Source of the DNA: an uncultured bacterium
GTDB lineage: Bacteria; Planctomycetota; Phycisphaerae; Phycisphaerales; SM1A02
Direction: 5' to 3'
Length of the DNA: 18,591 nucleotides
NCBI GenBank assembly: GCA_903861235.1
Contig: CAIOTP010000073.1
Location: 1-18,591 of the forward strand
Under the pieces are notes generated by a model that made no database searches, had not been told where the DNA came from, and worked only from the letters and a program-made list of their open reading frames with translations. This document shows, piece by piece, positions 6,470 through 13,085 of this stretch. A program made the translations under genes and the position numbers. Position 1 is the stretch's first letter; the number at the start of each line of letters is the position of its first letter.

Positions 6470-7396
6470 ATGGCCAACGCAGGTCTTGACACCGTCATCG
6501 GAGCCGTCCGCAACGATCCCGCCGCCGCCGCGCCGTTCGCGAAGAAGGCCGAGCAGTTCGAGGCCGAAGGCCACTGGGTCCAGGCCCTCGAGGCCTGGAG
6601 GGAAGCCGCGGGCAAGGACCGCAACGCCAGGAACCTGTTCCGCTGCGCCAGGCTCATGGACCGCCTGGGCCTGGATGACGACGCCCTCCGCACCTACGAG
6701 GAGTGCACCCGCCTGCCCAGTCCGCCCATGCAGGTGTTCGTGAACATGGCCGTGCTGCTCGAGGACGCCGGCCAGTTCACCCGAGCCGAGAAGCTTCTGA
6801 AGAAGGTGCTGCAGGCCGATCCGAACCACGGCCGCGCGAACCTGTTCCTGAAGGACGTGAAGGCCAGCAAGGACATGCTCTACGACGAGGAGATCGCCCG
6901 CGAAGGCGCCCGTCGCGACGCGCTCATGGACACGCCGGTCACCGACTTCGACCTTTCCGTGCGAGCCCGCAACTGCCTGAAGAAGATGGCCATCCGCACG
7001 CTGGGCGACCTGCTCCGCATCAGCGAGGCCGAGCTTCTGAGCTACAAGAACTTCGGCGAGACCAGTCTGGTCGAGATCAAGAACATGCTCTCGGCCAAGG
7101 GCCTGCGTCTGGGCCAGCAGCTGGACCGCGGCCACTACGACCGCATCCGCCAGGAGATGCTGGACAAGCTCAAGGACACCGTGGGCGAGGAGATCCTCAA
7201 CAAGAGCCTGGCCCAGGAGGAGCTGAGCGTGCGCGCCCGCAAGGCCATGCAGCTGCTGGGCATCCAGACCGTGGGGGACCTGGCGGCCCGCACCGAGGCG
7301 GAGCTCATGGGCGTGAAGAACTTCGGTCAGACGAGCCTTGAAGAGCTCAAGGGTCTGCTCACCAAGCACGGACTGACCCTCCGCCAGCTGGACTGA
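6470..7396 (+). CDS. TPR protein with two RNA polymerase alpha C-terminal domains
   Basis: A 308-residue protein. Residues about 20-130 are TPR-like helical repeats (a repeat ending in AEKLLKKVLQADPNHGRAN is clear), which usually bind proteins. Residues about 157-217 and 248-308 are two copies of the DNA- and activator-binding C-terminal domain of RNA polymerase alpha. Copy 1 (LSVRARNCLKKMAI...LSYKNFGETSLVEIK) keeps equivalents of E. coli alpha Arg265, Asn268, Cys269, Gly296, Ser299 and Glu302, here Arg165, Asn168, Cys169, Gly196, Ser199 and Glu202; Lys298 is Thr198. Copy 2 keeps Arg255, Gly286, Ser289 and Glu292, but the Asn268 position is Lys258 and Cys269 is Ala. The alpha N-terminal assembly domain is absent, so it is not an RNA polymerase subunit. 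Inference: a transcription factor or decoy touching UP elements or sigma. AGGGAGAG precedes the ATG. Similar proteins are known, though uncharacterised, in planctomycetes. Confidence 0.9.
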   Translation: MANAGLDTVIGAVRNDPAAAAPFAKKAEQFEAEGHWVQALEAWREAAGKDRNARNLFRCARLMDRLGLDDDALRTYEECTRLPSPPMQVFVNMAVLLEDAGQFTRAEKLLKKVLQADPNHGRANLFLKDVKASKDMLYDEEIAREGARRDALMDTPVTDFDLSVRARNCLKKMAIRTLGDLLRISEAELLSYKNFGETSLVEIKNMLSAKGLRLGQQLDRGHYDRIRQEMLDKLKDTVGEEILNKSLAQEELSVRARKAMQLLGIQTVGDLAARTEAELMGVKNFGQTSLEELKGLLTKHGLTLRQLD

Positions 7397-7403
7397 CCCG
7401 CAC

Positions 7404-7418
7404 GGCCGCCCGGCGGCC
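7404..7418. repeat. 7-bp inverted repeat before the SpoIID ribosome-binding site
   Basis: GGCCGCC at 7404-7410 and GGCGGCC at 7412-7418 are perfect reverse complements around one base, and the repeat directly abuts the AAGGAG at 7419-7424. Folded in mRNA, with the middle pairs opened to form a loop, it could limit access to the ribosome-binding site or mark a 3' end. No T-tract follows. Confidence 0.4.
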
Positions 7419-7429
7419 AAGGAGACCGC

Positions 7430-8902
7430 ATGGGCGCGGACCGAGGCTGGCGCATCCCGGAGTCGGGCGGTCGCTGGCTCTTGGCGGCCGCCAGCCTTGC
7501 GGTGGTGGCGTGGTCGCTTGTCCTTCTGCCATCCGGGTGCCAGACGCAGTCCACGGCCAGACGCCCCGACCTTCCGGACGGCGTGCTCGATGCCCGCTCG
7601 GGCTCGGCCCGTGGCGGCGCGGCCGTCGCCGCACCGTCGCTCGCCAAGGATGCGCCCCGCCGACCGCCACCTCCCTCGCTGCGGCCTCAGGTGCCGGCGC
7701 GGGAGCCCGAGGTCCGCGTGCGCGTGGCCACGCTGGGTGGGGAGAGCACCGAGTTCAGCCATCCATCCGGCTGGCTGTGGCTCAAGCCCATCGGGGCCGG
7801 CGAGGGCGTCACCGTGCGTTCGCCGGTCAGCGTGCAGCCGGGGGATCAGGCGTGGCGCGTGGTCCAGGCCGCCGGCTCACGCGAAGCGGAGCGGCTCGAG
7901 ATCCGGCCGGGGAGTGCGCTGGAGATCCACGCGCCCCAAGGTTCGTCGCAGGAGCTGCGTTGGCGCGGCGGCGACTGGCCCGGTGTGGCCACGCTCGTGC
8001 CGCTGCAGGGCGACGGTCCACCGCAGACCGACCTGATCTTCACCGTGCCCATGGAGACCTATCTGCCCGGCGTGCTGGCCAAGGAGCTCTTCAAGGGCTG
8101 GAGCCCCGAGACCTACCGGGCGCAGGCGGTGGCCGCCCGCAGTTACGCGCTCTGCGAGTGCGCCTGGTGGAAGGGTCGCCGACATTTCGACGTGGTGGCC
8201 GGGCAGGCCAGCCAGGCGTGGATCGGAGCCACGGCGGACCCGAAGAGCCGCGAGGCCGTGGCGGACACGCGCGGCGAGTACCTGGTCTTCGACGGCCGTG
8301 TGGTGCCGGCCTACTACAGCAGCTGCTGCGGCGGGGCGGCGGCGTCGGCCACGGACGCCATCCGGGACGGCAGCTGGATGGACATCGCGCCGCTGTCGGC
8401 CACCGACGCCCGCTTCGTGCGGCAGAAGGGTTGCTGCGAGAAGGCGCCGACCGCCAGGTGGACCGTGACCATGCCGACCGACGAATTCTCTCGCCGGCTC
8501 AACGCGTGGTCCCGTGAGGAAGGCCGGAAGGACCTGGGCACGCTCTCGGGCGTTCGGAGCATCTCGGTGGCCGAGCGCAATCCCGCGGGTCGTCCCACCC
8601 TCTTCCGCATCACCGACGCCGGTGGTCGCAAGGTGCTCTGGGGATCCGAGGACCTCCGCTACGCGGTCAACGGCGGCGCCTCGGGCACGCGTGACGCGCT
8701 CAAGAGCGGCTTCCTGTCGCCGCGTGTGGATCGGGGCAAGGTGGTGCTGGACGGTCGTGGCCACGGACATGGCACGGGCATGTGCCAATGGGGTGCCGAG
8801 ACCATGGCCAAGGCGGGCCGATCGCATGGCCAGATCCTGCAGCGCTACTACCCCGGGGCCGGCGTCGAGTCGTCGCCGCCTTCGGACGCGGAGGCCCGCT
8901 GA
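7430..8902 (+). CDS. SpoIID/LytB domain protein (lytic transglycosylase-like), probable lipoprotein
   Basis: A 490-residue envelope protein. SpoIID-type enzymes cleave peptidoglycan glycan strands from which stem peptides have been removed. AAGGAG at 7419-7424 sets the start. Residues 16-36 are hydrophobic and end in LPSGC, with Cys37 as a possible but imperfect lipidation site (Pro at -3). A Pro/Ala-rich linker runs to about 92. The SpoIID domain covers about 200-478: METYLPGVLAKEL contains the expected catalytic Glu219, followed by the AQAVAARSYAL helix. The far end shows GRGHGHGTGMCQWGA (442-454) and ILQRYYPG, both typical of the family. Two Cys pairs are unusual: Cys299-Cys300 in YYSSCCGG and Cys335-Cys336 in KGCCEK, near the metal-binding region known in clostridial SpoIID. 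Nothing else in the window relates to sporulation, so a role in vegetative cell-wall remodelling is likely. Confidence 0.88.
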   Translation: MGADRGWRIPESGGRWLLAAASLAVVAWSLVLLPSGCQTQSTARRPDLPDGVLDARSGSARGGAAVAAPSLAKDAPRRPPPPSLRPQVPAREPEVRVRVATLGGESTEFSHPSGWLWLKPIGAGEGVTVRSPVSVQPGDQAWRVVQAAGSREAERLEIRPGSALEIHAPQGSSQELRWRGGDWPGVATLVPLQGDGPPQTDLIFTVPMETYLPGVLAKELFKGWSPETYRAQAVAARSYALCECAWWKGRRHFDVVAGQASQAWIGATADPKSREAVADTRGEYLVFDGRVVPAYYSSCCGGAAASATDAIRDGSWMDIAPLSATDARFVRQKGCCEKAPTARWTVTMPTDEFSRRLNAWSREEGRKDLGTLSGVRSISVAERNPAGRPTLFRITDAGGRKVLWGSEDLRYAVNGGASGTRDALKSGFLSPRVDRGKVVLDGRGHGHGTGMCQWGAETMAKAGRSHGQILQRYYPGAGVESSPPSDAEAR

Positions 8903-8906
8903 GCCC

Positions 8907-9533
8907 ATGTTCACCGGAATCATCGAGCGCACAGGTCGGGTCGAGGCGTGCGAGCCGGTGCCTTCGGGCCGCCGACTGGTGGTCCAGGCCCAGGGCTGGC
9001 CCGAGCGGCCTCAGACGGGCGAGAGCATCTGCGTGAACGGCTGCTGCCTCACCCTGGTGCTGGCGGACGCGCGTGGGCTGCACTTCGAGGCGGTGCCGCA
9101 GACGCTGGAGCGGACCACGCTCGGTGCCCTGGTCGCGGGCGACCTGGTGAACCTGGAGCGGGCCATGCGCATGGACGCGCTCCTGGGCGGGCACCTGGTG
9201 CAAGGTCATGTGGACACCACCGCCGAGGTGCTGTCGGTGGACCGCACCGGCGGCGGCTGGCGCACCCGGATCGAGGCCCCGCGGGAACTGGACGGTCTCC
9301 TTGTGGAGCGAGGCAGCGTGGCCGTGGATGGCGTGAGCCTGACGGTGGCGGCGTGCGGCGAACGCTGGTTCGAGGTGGCCCTGATTCCCGAGACCCTGGC
9401 TCGCACCACGTTGGCGGGACGTCTGGACGGCAGCCGGGTGAACCTGGAGGGCGACGCGCTGGCCAAGCTGGTGGCGGCGCAGGTGCGGCTGCAGTGGGCG
9501 GCTCTCAGCGGATCTGCAACGCCAGCACGGTGA
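8907..9533 (+). CDS. ribE: riboflavin synthase, alpha subunit
   Basis: A 208-residue cytoplasmic enzyme that dismutates two 6,7-dimethyl-8-ribityllumazine molecules to riboflavin; it acts as a trimer. The start is fixed by the family's invariant opening MFTGIIE. Two lumazine-binding barrels are visible: the first with ICVNGCCLTL and the second with VAVDGVSLTV in the equivalent place. GGHLVQGHVD, which joins the two, is a family hallmark. Length is normal. It starts four bases after the SpoIID gene, with GGAGG 12 bases before the ATG, so it is probably the last gene of that transcript. No other rib gene is nearby and there is no room for an FMN riboswitch directly upstream. Its last 29 bases overlap the end of the opposing phosphatase gene. 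Confidence 0.96.
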   Translation: MFTGIIERTGRVEACEPVPSGRRLVVQAQGWPERPQTGESICVNGCCLTLVLADARGLHFEAVPQTLERTTLGALVAGDLVNLERAMRMDALLGGHLVQGHVDTTAEVLSVDRTGGGWRTRIEAPRELDGLLVERGSVAVDGVSLTVAACGERWFEVALIPETLARTTLAGRLDGSRVNLEGDALAKLVAAQVRLQWAALSGSATPAR

Positions 9534-10722
9534 TGTCGTCGATGTCCGCGCGGGGTCCGGTGCGGTCCATCCGCTCGCCCAGCTTCCGCACCAGCCTGTG
9601 CACGTCCGGCTCCCCCAGGAGGTCTCGGAAGGCCTGAAGGTGCCCGGGGTCCGGTTCGTCGGCGCCCCCGGGGGCCGCGGGATCCTGGGGCAAGGCGGTC
9701 TCCAAGCCGTCCGAATGCAGGATCAGACGGTCGCCGGGATGCAGGTCGATCTCGGTCTCGATCCATCGCTCGTCCTCGAACACCCCCAGCACGCCGCCTT
9801 GGGTCCGGACCAGCTCGAGCGCCTGGGAACCCCGGAGAATCACGGGAGGCGGATGCCCTGCGCCCGCCACGCGCATGCGAAGCGTCCGCAGGTCCAGGAT
9901 CCCGTAGATCGCGGTGGTGAAGCGGGTCTCTCGCCCCTGTCGCTGCAGCAGGTCGTGATTGAGTCGTGCCATCGCCTCGGCAGGGGGGACGATGCGGTAA
10001 TCGTTGCCACGGATCTCCTTCGCGGGAAGGCTGCGGCAGATCACCATGGTCAGCAGCGCCGCAGGAATGCCGTGGCCCACGGCATCGGCCACGAAGAGTC
10101 CCAGGTGGTGCTCGTCCAGCCGCCGAACGTCGTAGATGTCGCCGCTGACCCAGTTGCAGGGTCGCCAGAGCGCCGCCACCGTGGCCCGCGGCAGGTCGGG
10201 CATGGCGCGAGGCAGGAACTCCCGCTGCACCTGTGCGGCCAGCTGCAGCTCGTCCTGCAGCCGGCCCAGGTCCCCACGAAGGTCGCCCACCAGCCGCTCC
10301 GTTCCGCTCGCCTGCTCGCGCAGGCGCCCTATCTCGGCCTGTCGTGCCAGCATGCCGCGCAGCATGGCGGCCACCGAGGCCGTGGGTGCGTCCAGAGGCA
10401 GGGCCGCCGGCCCCAGGCCGGCCACGGTCCGCGCGTCACCCAGCACCAGTCGTGGCAGTCCCAGTCGGTCGGCGTGATCCATGGCCTCGGTCAGGCCGCG
10501 GGTGTCGTCCTGAGGCTGAAGCAGCACCACCAGCGCGTCGAGCGATCCGGCGGTCATGCGTGAGGCGTCCGCCAGGCCGGTTCCCCAGACCTGCGCCGGC
10601 GGTCCCAGAGCGGCCTGCAGCTGCGTGGCGGCGGAGTCGGCGTGGTGGCGGCGGCTGGCCGAGGCTGCCACGGCCACTCGCAGGGGAGGCCGGAGGTCAC
10701 TCGACGGCGCGTCTTCCAGCAT
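9505..10722 (-). CDS. SpoIIE/RsbU-type serine phosphatase with pseudo-receiver domain
   Basis: A 405-residue PP2C-family phosphatase, of the type that dephosphorylates STAS anti-anti-sigma proteins in partner-switching circuits. Residues about 13-122 look like a receiver fold but lack the phospho-acceptor Asp (LDALVVLLQ where an acidic strand end is expected). Residues about 124-165 are a probable coiled coil (LARQAEIGRLREQ...). The SpoIIE domain covers about 166-405. Metal-binding motifs are intact: Asp195 in VSGDIYD, Asp213 in VADAVGHGIPAAL, Asp338 in HSDGLETA and Asp395-Asp396 in DDIT. The start at 10722 overlaps the end of gluQ by 26 bases and is supported by TACACT eight bases upstream. 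GTG at 10677 is the alternative and would shorten only the disordered N-terminus. No STAS protein, anti-sigma kinase or sigma factor is in the window. The 3' end overlaps ribE. Confidence 0.9.
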   Translation of the reverse strand: MLEDAPSSDLRPPLRVAVAASASRRHHADSAATQLQAALGPPAQVWGTGLADASRMTAGSLDALVVLLQPQDDTRGLTEAMDHADRLGLPRLVLGDARTVAGLGPAALPLDAPTASVAAMLRGMLARQAEIGRLREQASGTERLVGDLRGDLGRLQDELQLAAQVQREFLPRAMPDLPRATVAALWRPCNWVSGDIYDVRRLDEHHLGLFVADAVGHGIPAALLTMVICRSLPAKEIRGNDYRIVPPAEAMARLNHDLLQRQGRETRFTTAIYGILDLRTLRMRVAGAGHPPPVILRGSQALELVRTQGGVLGVFEDERWIETEIDLHPGDRLILHSDGLETALPQDPAAPGGADEPDPGHLQAFRDLLGEPDVHRLVRKLGERMDRTGPRADIDDITVLALQIR

Positions 10723-11707
10723 CGTCGACGAGTGTATCGGTCAGGCCGTCGTCGCCCCGGAGCCACGCCAGCGCCGCGGGATGGGCGCACGGCCCGTCCA
10801 CGCGGCTGCGCATCCGAAGACCCTCGACCGAGGCCCGCTCCACGAGCGCCGCAGCGGCGACGGGCTCCAGCGGAGCCAGCCCCAGCCACCACGCCACCAG
10901 GCCGCACACGCGATCGGCGGACACGCCCGACCGCCGCAGCGCCTCCAGACCCTCGGCACCGTCACGCTTGGCCAGCCGGCGCCCGCGTGCGTCGCGCACC
11001 AGCGGGAGGTGCCACCACCTTGGCGGTTCGCGCCCCATCGCCCGAAGCAGCAGCGTCTGCAGCGCCGCGCTCTCCAGCAGGTCCGCGCCGCGCACCACAT
11101 CGGTCACGCCCAGTTCGGCGTCGTCCACCGCGCAGGCCAGCTGATAGCTGGGCACGCCCGCCTTGGTCCACACCAGGAAGTCGCCGTGCTGGGCGGCGGG
11201 ATCGAACTCGCGGATGCCGAGCAGCTCGTCCTGCACGATCACGGGTCCCGGATCCACGCGCAGGCGGTGGTTCACGCCGGTGTCATGAAATCCCCACGCG
11301 GCACCCGGCGGGGGTCGGAGCGTGGCGGGAAACACCACATGGCCCTCGCCCTCGTGCGGAGCGCCCACGGCGGCCGCCGCTTCGCGCACTTCCTGTCGGC
11401 TCTGCGGACTGGCGAAGATCCGACCCGCGGTCGCCAGCTGGTCCATGGCCGCGCGATACCGGGCCAGTCGTTCCGACTGCCGCACGGGCTCGCCGTCCCA
11501 GTCCAGGCCCAGCCATCGCAGCGTCTCCAGCAGGTCGCCACCTGCGGAACGGACGCGCGGAGCGTCCAGGTCGTCCATCCGGAGCACCAGCCGCCATCCA
11601 TGCCGTCGGGCCAGCACCCAGGCGGCCAGGAAGGAGCAGGCGTGGCCCAGATGGAGCGGCCCGGTGGGGCTGGGAGCCAGTCGGGTGGTGCCTGCGGTCG
11701 CCGGCAT
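10697..11707 (-). CDS. gluQ: glutamyl-Q tRNA(Asp) synthetase
   Basis: A 336-residue class I synthetase fragment that attaches glutamate to queuosine at the wobble position of tRNA(Asp), rather than to a tRNA 3' end. The start at 11707 is chosen because the product then opens MPATAGTTRLAPSPTGPLHLGH, as in the family; the frame stays open upstream without conserved sequence. The HIGH motif is HLGH (19-22) and the KMSKS-like loop is RRLAKRDG (243-250). The protein lacks the anticodon-binding domain of GluRS, as expected for GluQ. The zinc site of E. coli YadB is missing: the Cys-x-Cys region reads FASPQSR (98-104) and the later 'PGTC' position reads FPATL, so no Cys ligands remain. A standard GluRS is unlikely given the length. 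It heads a minus-strand unit with the phosphatase gene. Confidence 0.92.
   Translation of the reverse strand: MPATAGTTRLAPSPTGPLHLGHACSFLAAWVLARRHGWRLVLRMDDLDAPRVRSAGGDLLETLRWLGLDWDGEPVRQSERLARYRAAMDQLATAGRIFASPQSRQEVREAAAAVGAPHEGEGHVVFPATLRPPPGAAWGFHDTGVNHRLRVDPGPVIVQDELLGIREFDPAAQHGDFLVWTKAGVPSYQLACAVDDAELGVTDVVRGADLLESAALQTLLLRAMGREPPRWWHLPLVRDARGRRLAKRDGAEGLEALRRSGVSADRVCGLVAWWLGLAPLEPVAAAALVERASVEGLRMRSRVDGPCAHPAALAWLRGDDGLTDTLVDDAGRRAVE
10731..10736 (-). promoter_or_regulatory. candidate leaderless -10 hexamer TACACT for the phosphatase gene
   Basis: On the minus strand TACACT is followed by CGTCGACG (8 bases) and the ATG at 10722, with no Shine-Dalgarno. The element lies inside the 3' end of gluQ. 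The spacing matches the other leaderless-type starts in this window. Confidence 0.5.
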
Positions 11708-11713
11708 GCCCGC

Positions 11714-11723
11714 AGGGTAGATT
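11714..11723. promoter_or_regulatory. overlapping divergent -10 hexamers between gluQ and phhB
   Basis: Only 24 bases separate the two start codons. AGGGTAGATT reads TAGATT on the + strand (11718-11723, nine bases before the phhB ATG) and TACCCT on the minus strand (11719-11714, six bases before the gluQ ATG). The two hexamers share the central TA. Neither gene has a Shine-Dalgarno. Such symmetrical overlapping -10 elements are known to drive bidirectional transcription in bacteria; use here is inferred. Confidence 0.5.
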
Positions 11724-11732
11724 GCACGGGCC

Positions 11733-12056
11733 ATGAAGGCCTTGTCACCCCGCCAGGTGTCCAACCGCCTGGCCAAGCTGGACCAGTGGTCGGAATGTGG
11801 CGGCAACATCCAGCGCACCTACGCCTTCGCCGATTTCCTGGCGAGCATGCGGTTCGTGAACGAGGTCGCCGCCTCCGCCGAGCGCGTGCAGCACCACCCC
11901 GACATCCTGGTCCGTTGGAACAAGGTCACGCTCACCCTGAGCACCCACGACGCCGGGGGCATCACCGAGAAGGACTTCTCCTTCGCCGCGGACGCGGATC
12001 GCATGGCCGCCGGTCATGCGCCGCCGCCGGAGCCGCCCGTCACGCCGGCGGGTTGA
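11733..12056 (+). CDS. phhB: 4a-hydroxytetrahydrobiopterin dehydratase (pterin carbinolamine dehydratase)
   Basis: A 107-residue cytoplasmic enzyme that dehydrates the 4a-carbinolamine formed by aromatic amino acid hydroxylases or similar pterin-dependent steps; in bacteria without such hydroxylases, related proteins may support molybdopterin or folate metabolism. The active-site signature is clear: Glu50, His54 and His55 in QHHPDIL, the following Trp62, His72 in LSTHDAGG and Asp81 in ITEKDF. Length is typical, with an extra Pro-rich tail from residue 96. No phenylalanine hydroxylase gene is nearby. The start has no ribosome-binding site and lies nine bases after a TAGATT hexamer, which suggests a leaderless message. 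It ends nine bases from the convergent mcsB gene. Confidence 0.93.
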   Translation: MKALSPRQVSNRLAKLDQWSECGGNIQRTYAFADFLASMRFVNEVAASAERVQHHPDILVRWNKVTLTLSTHDAGGITEKDFSFAADADRMAAGHAPPPEPPVTPAG

Positions 12057-12065
12057 CTCTTCGGC

Positions 12066-13085
12066 TCAGCCGCGGAGCGCCTTGCGCACCATGGTCGCTC
12101 GGGCCAGCCGGCCCTTGTCCTCGTCGGCCGCGGACGGATCGATGCGGGCCAGATGCGCCGGCTGCACCTGCAGCATCAGACGCTGGACCATGTCCAGCGT
12201 CAGGTCGGGCAGCAACCCCATGCAGATGCCCAGGCGCACGTTGGCCAGCAGCTTGGTGGCTTCCTCGGCGCCCAGCAGGCGTGCCGCCCGCAGCGTGGCC
12301 ACGGCGCGATGGACCTTGTCCTCCAGCAGCGGCCGATTGCTCTCCAGCAGCAACCTTCGAGCGGAGCGTTCGTAGTCCACCAGCTGTGGCACGGTCTCCT
12401 GGGCGAAGCGCCGCAGCAGGTCGTCCTCGCTGAATCCCAGGGTGACCTGGTTGCTCACCTGGTACAGGTTGCCCACGGCCTCGCTGCCTTCGCCATAGAA
12501 GCCCCGGACGGCCAGGTGCATGTCCTTGGCGGCGCGCTTCACCCGCTCCATCTCGCCGGTGTAACGCAGCCCGGGCAGATGCAGCATGACGCCCACCCGC
12601 AGTCCGCAGCCCACGTTGGTGGGACAGGCGGTCAGGTAGCCCCACCGCGAGGAGAAGGCGAAGTCCACCCGGCTCTCCACGGCATCGTCGAAGGCGTGCG
12701 CCCGGGTGAACGCCTCCTCCAGGCGAAGACCCGGCAGGATGGTCTGGATGCGGAGATGGTCCTCCTCGTTCACCATCACGCTGAGCGATTCGCCCGGATC
12801 GATGCCCACGGTGCGCGGCACGGCGCTGTCGGCGAAGTGGCGGGACACCAGGTGCCGCTCCACCAGCAGCTGCCGCTCCTCCGGCGAGGTCTGCGCCATG
12901 TTCACCCAGGCCAGGCCCTCGCCCTGCGAGGCCCGCGTGACCAGCAGCATGATCTCGTGACGCTGGGCGTCCGAGGCGCGGCCCACGAAGGGGAAGCCGG
13001 CCAGGTTCCGGGCCAGGCGGATGCGGGAGCGCACCACCACGTCCGATTCAGGCCCGCATGCAGGATCGACCGGCGGTGGCTGCAT
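12066..13085 (-). CDS. mcsB: protein arginine kinase McsB
   Basis: A 339-residue kinase of the phosphagen (guanido) kinase fold that phosphorylates protein arginine residues, marking proteins for ClpC-ClpP degradation in Bacillus. Seen: VVVRSRIRLARNLAGFPF near the N-terminus (ATP-grasping arginines), VMVNEEDHLRIQ with the conserved acidic pair, and YLTACPTNVGCGLR containing the guanido-kinase active-site Cys (residue 154). The C-terminal RLGICMGLL region is also family-typical. ATG at 13085 overlaps the mcsA stop as TGATG; GTG at 13088 is equally possible and adds one residue. Length matches Firmicutes McsB (about 350). Translationally coupled to mcsA, its usual activator. Neither ctsR nor clpC, the Bacillus operon partners, lies beside it. 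Confidence 0.93.
   Translation of the reverse strand: MQPPPVDPACGPESDVVVRSRIRLARNLAGFPFVGRASDAQRHEIMLLVTRASQGEGLAWVNMAQTSPEERQLLVERHLVSRHFADSAVPRTVGIDPGESLSVMVNEEDHLRIQTILPGLRLEEAFTRAHAFDDAVESRVDFAFSSRWGYLTACPTNVGCGLRVGVMLHLPGLRYTGEMERVKRAAKDMHLAVRGFYGEGSEAVGNLYQVSNQVTLGFSEDDLLRRFAQETVPQLVDYERSARRLLLESNRPLLEDKVHRAVATLRAARLLGAEEATKLLANVRLGICMGLLPDLTLDMVQRLMLQVQPAHLARIDPSAADEDKGRLARATMVRKALRG

Noticed and set aside
8903..8906. FMN riboswitch before riboflavin synthase
   Set aside because: Only four bases separate ribE from the preceding gene and no RFN element is seen upstream.
12045..12075. Hairpin between the convergent phhB and mcsB genes (GGTTGA/TCAGCC)
   Set aside because: Six weak pairs including a G-U pair, no T-tract, and mostly inside coding sequence.
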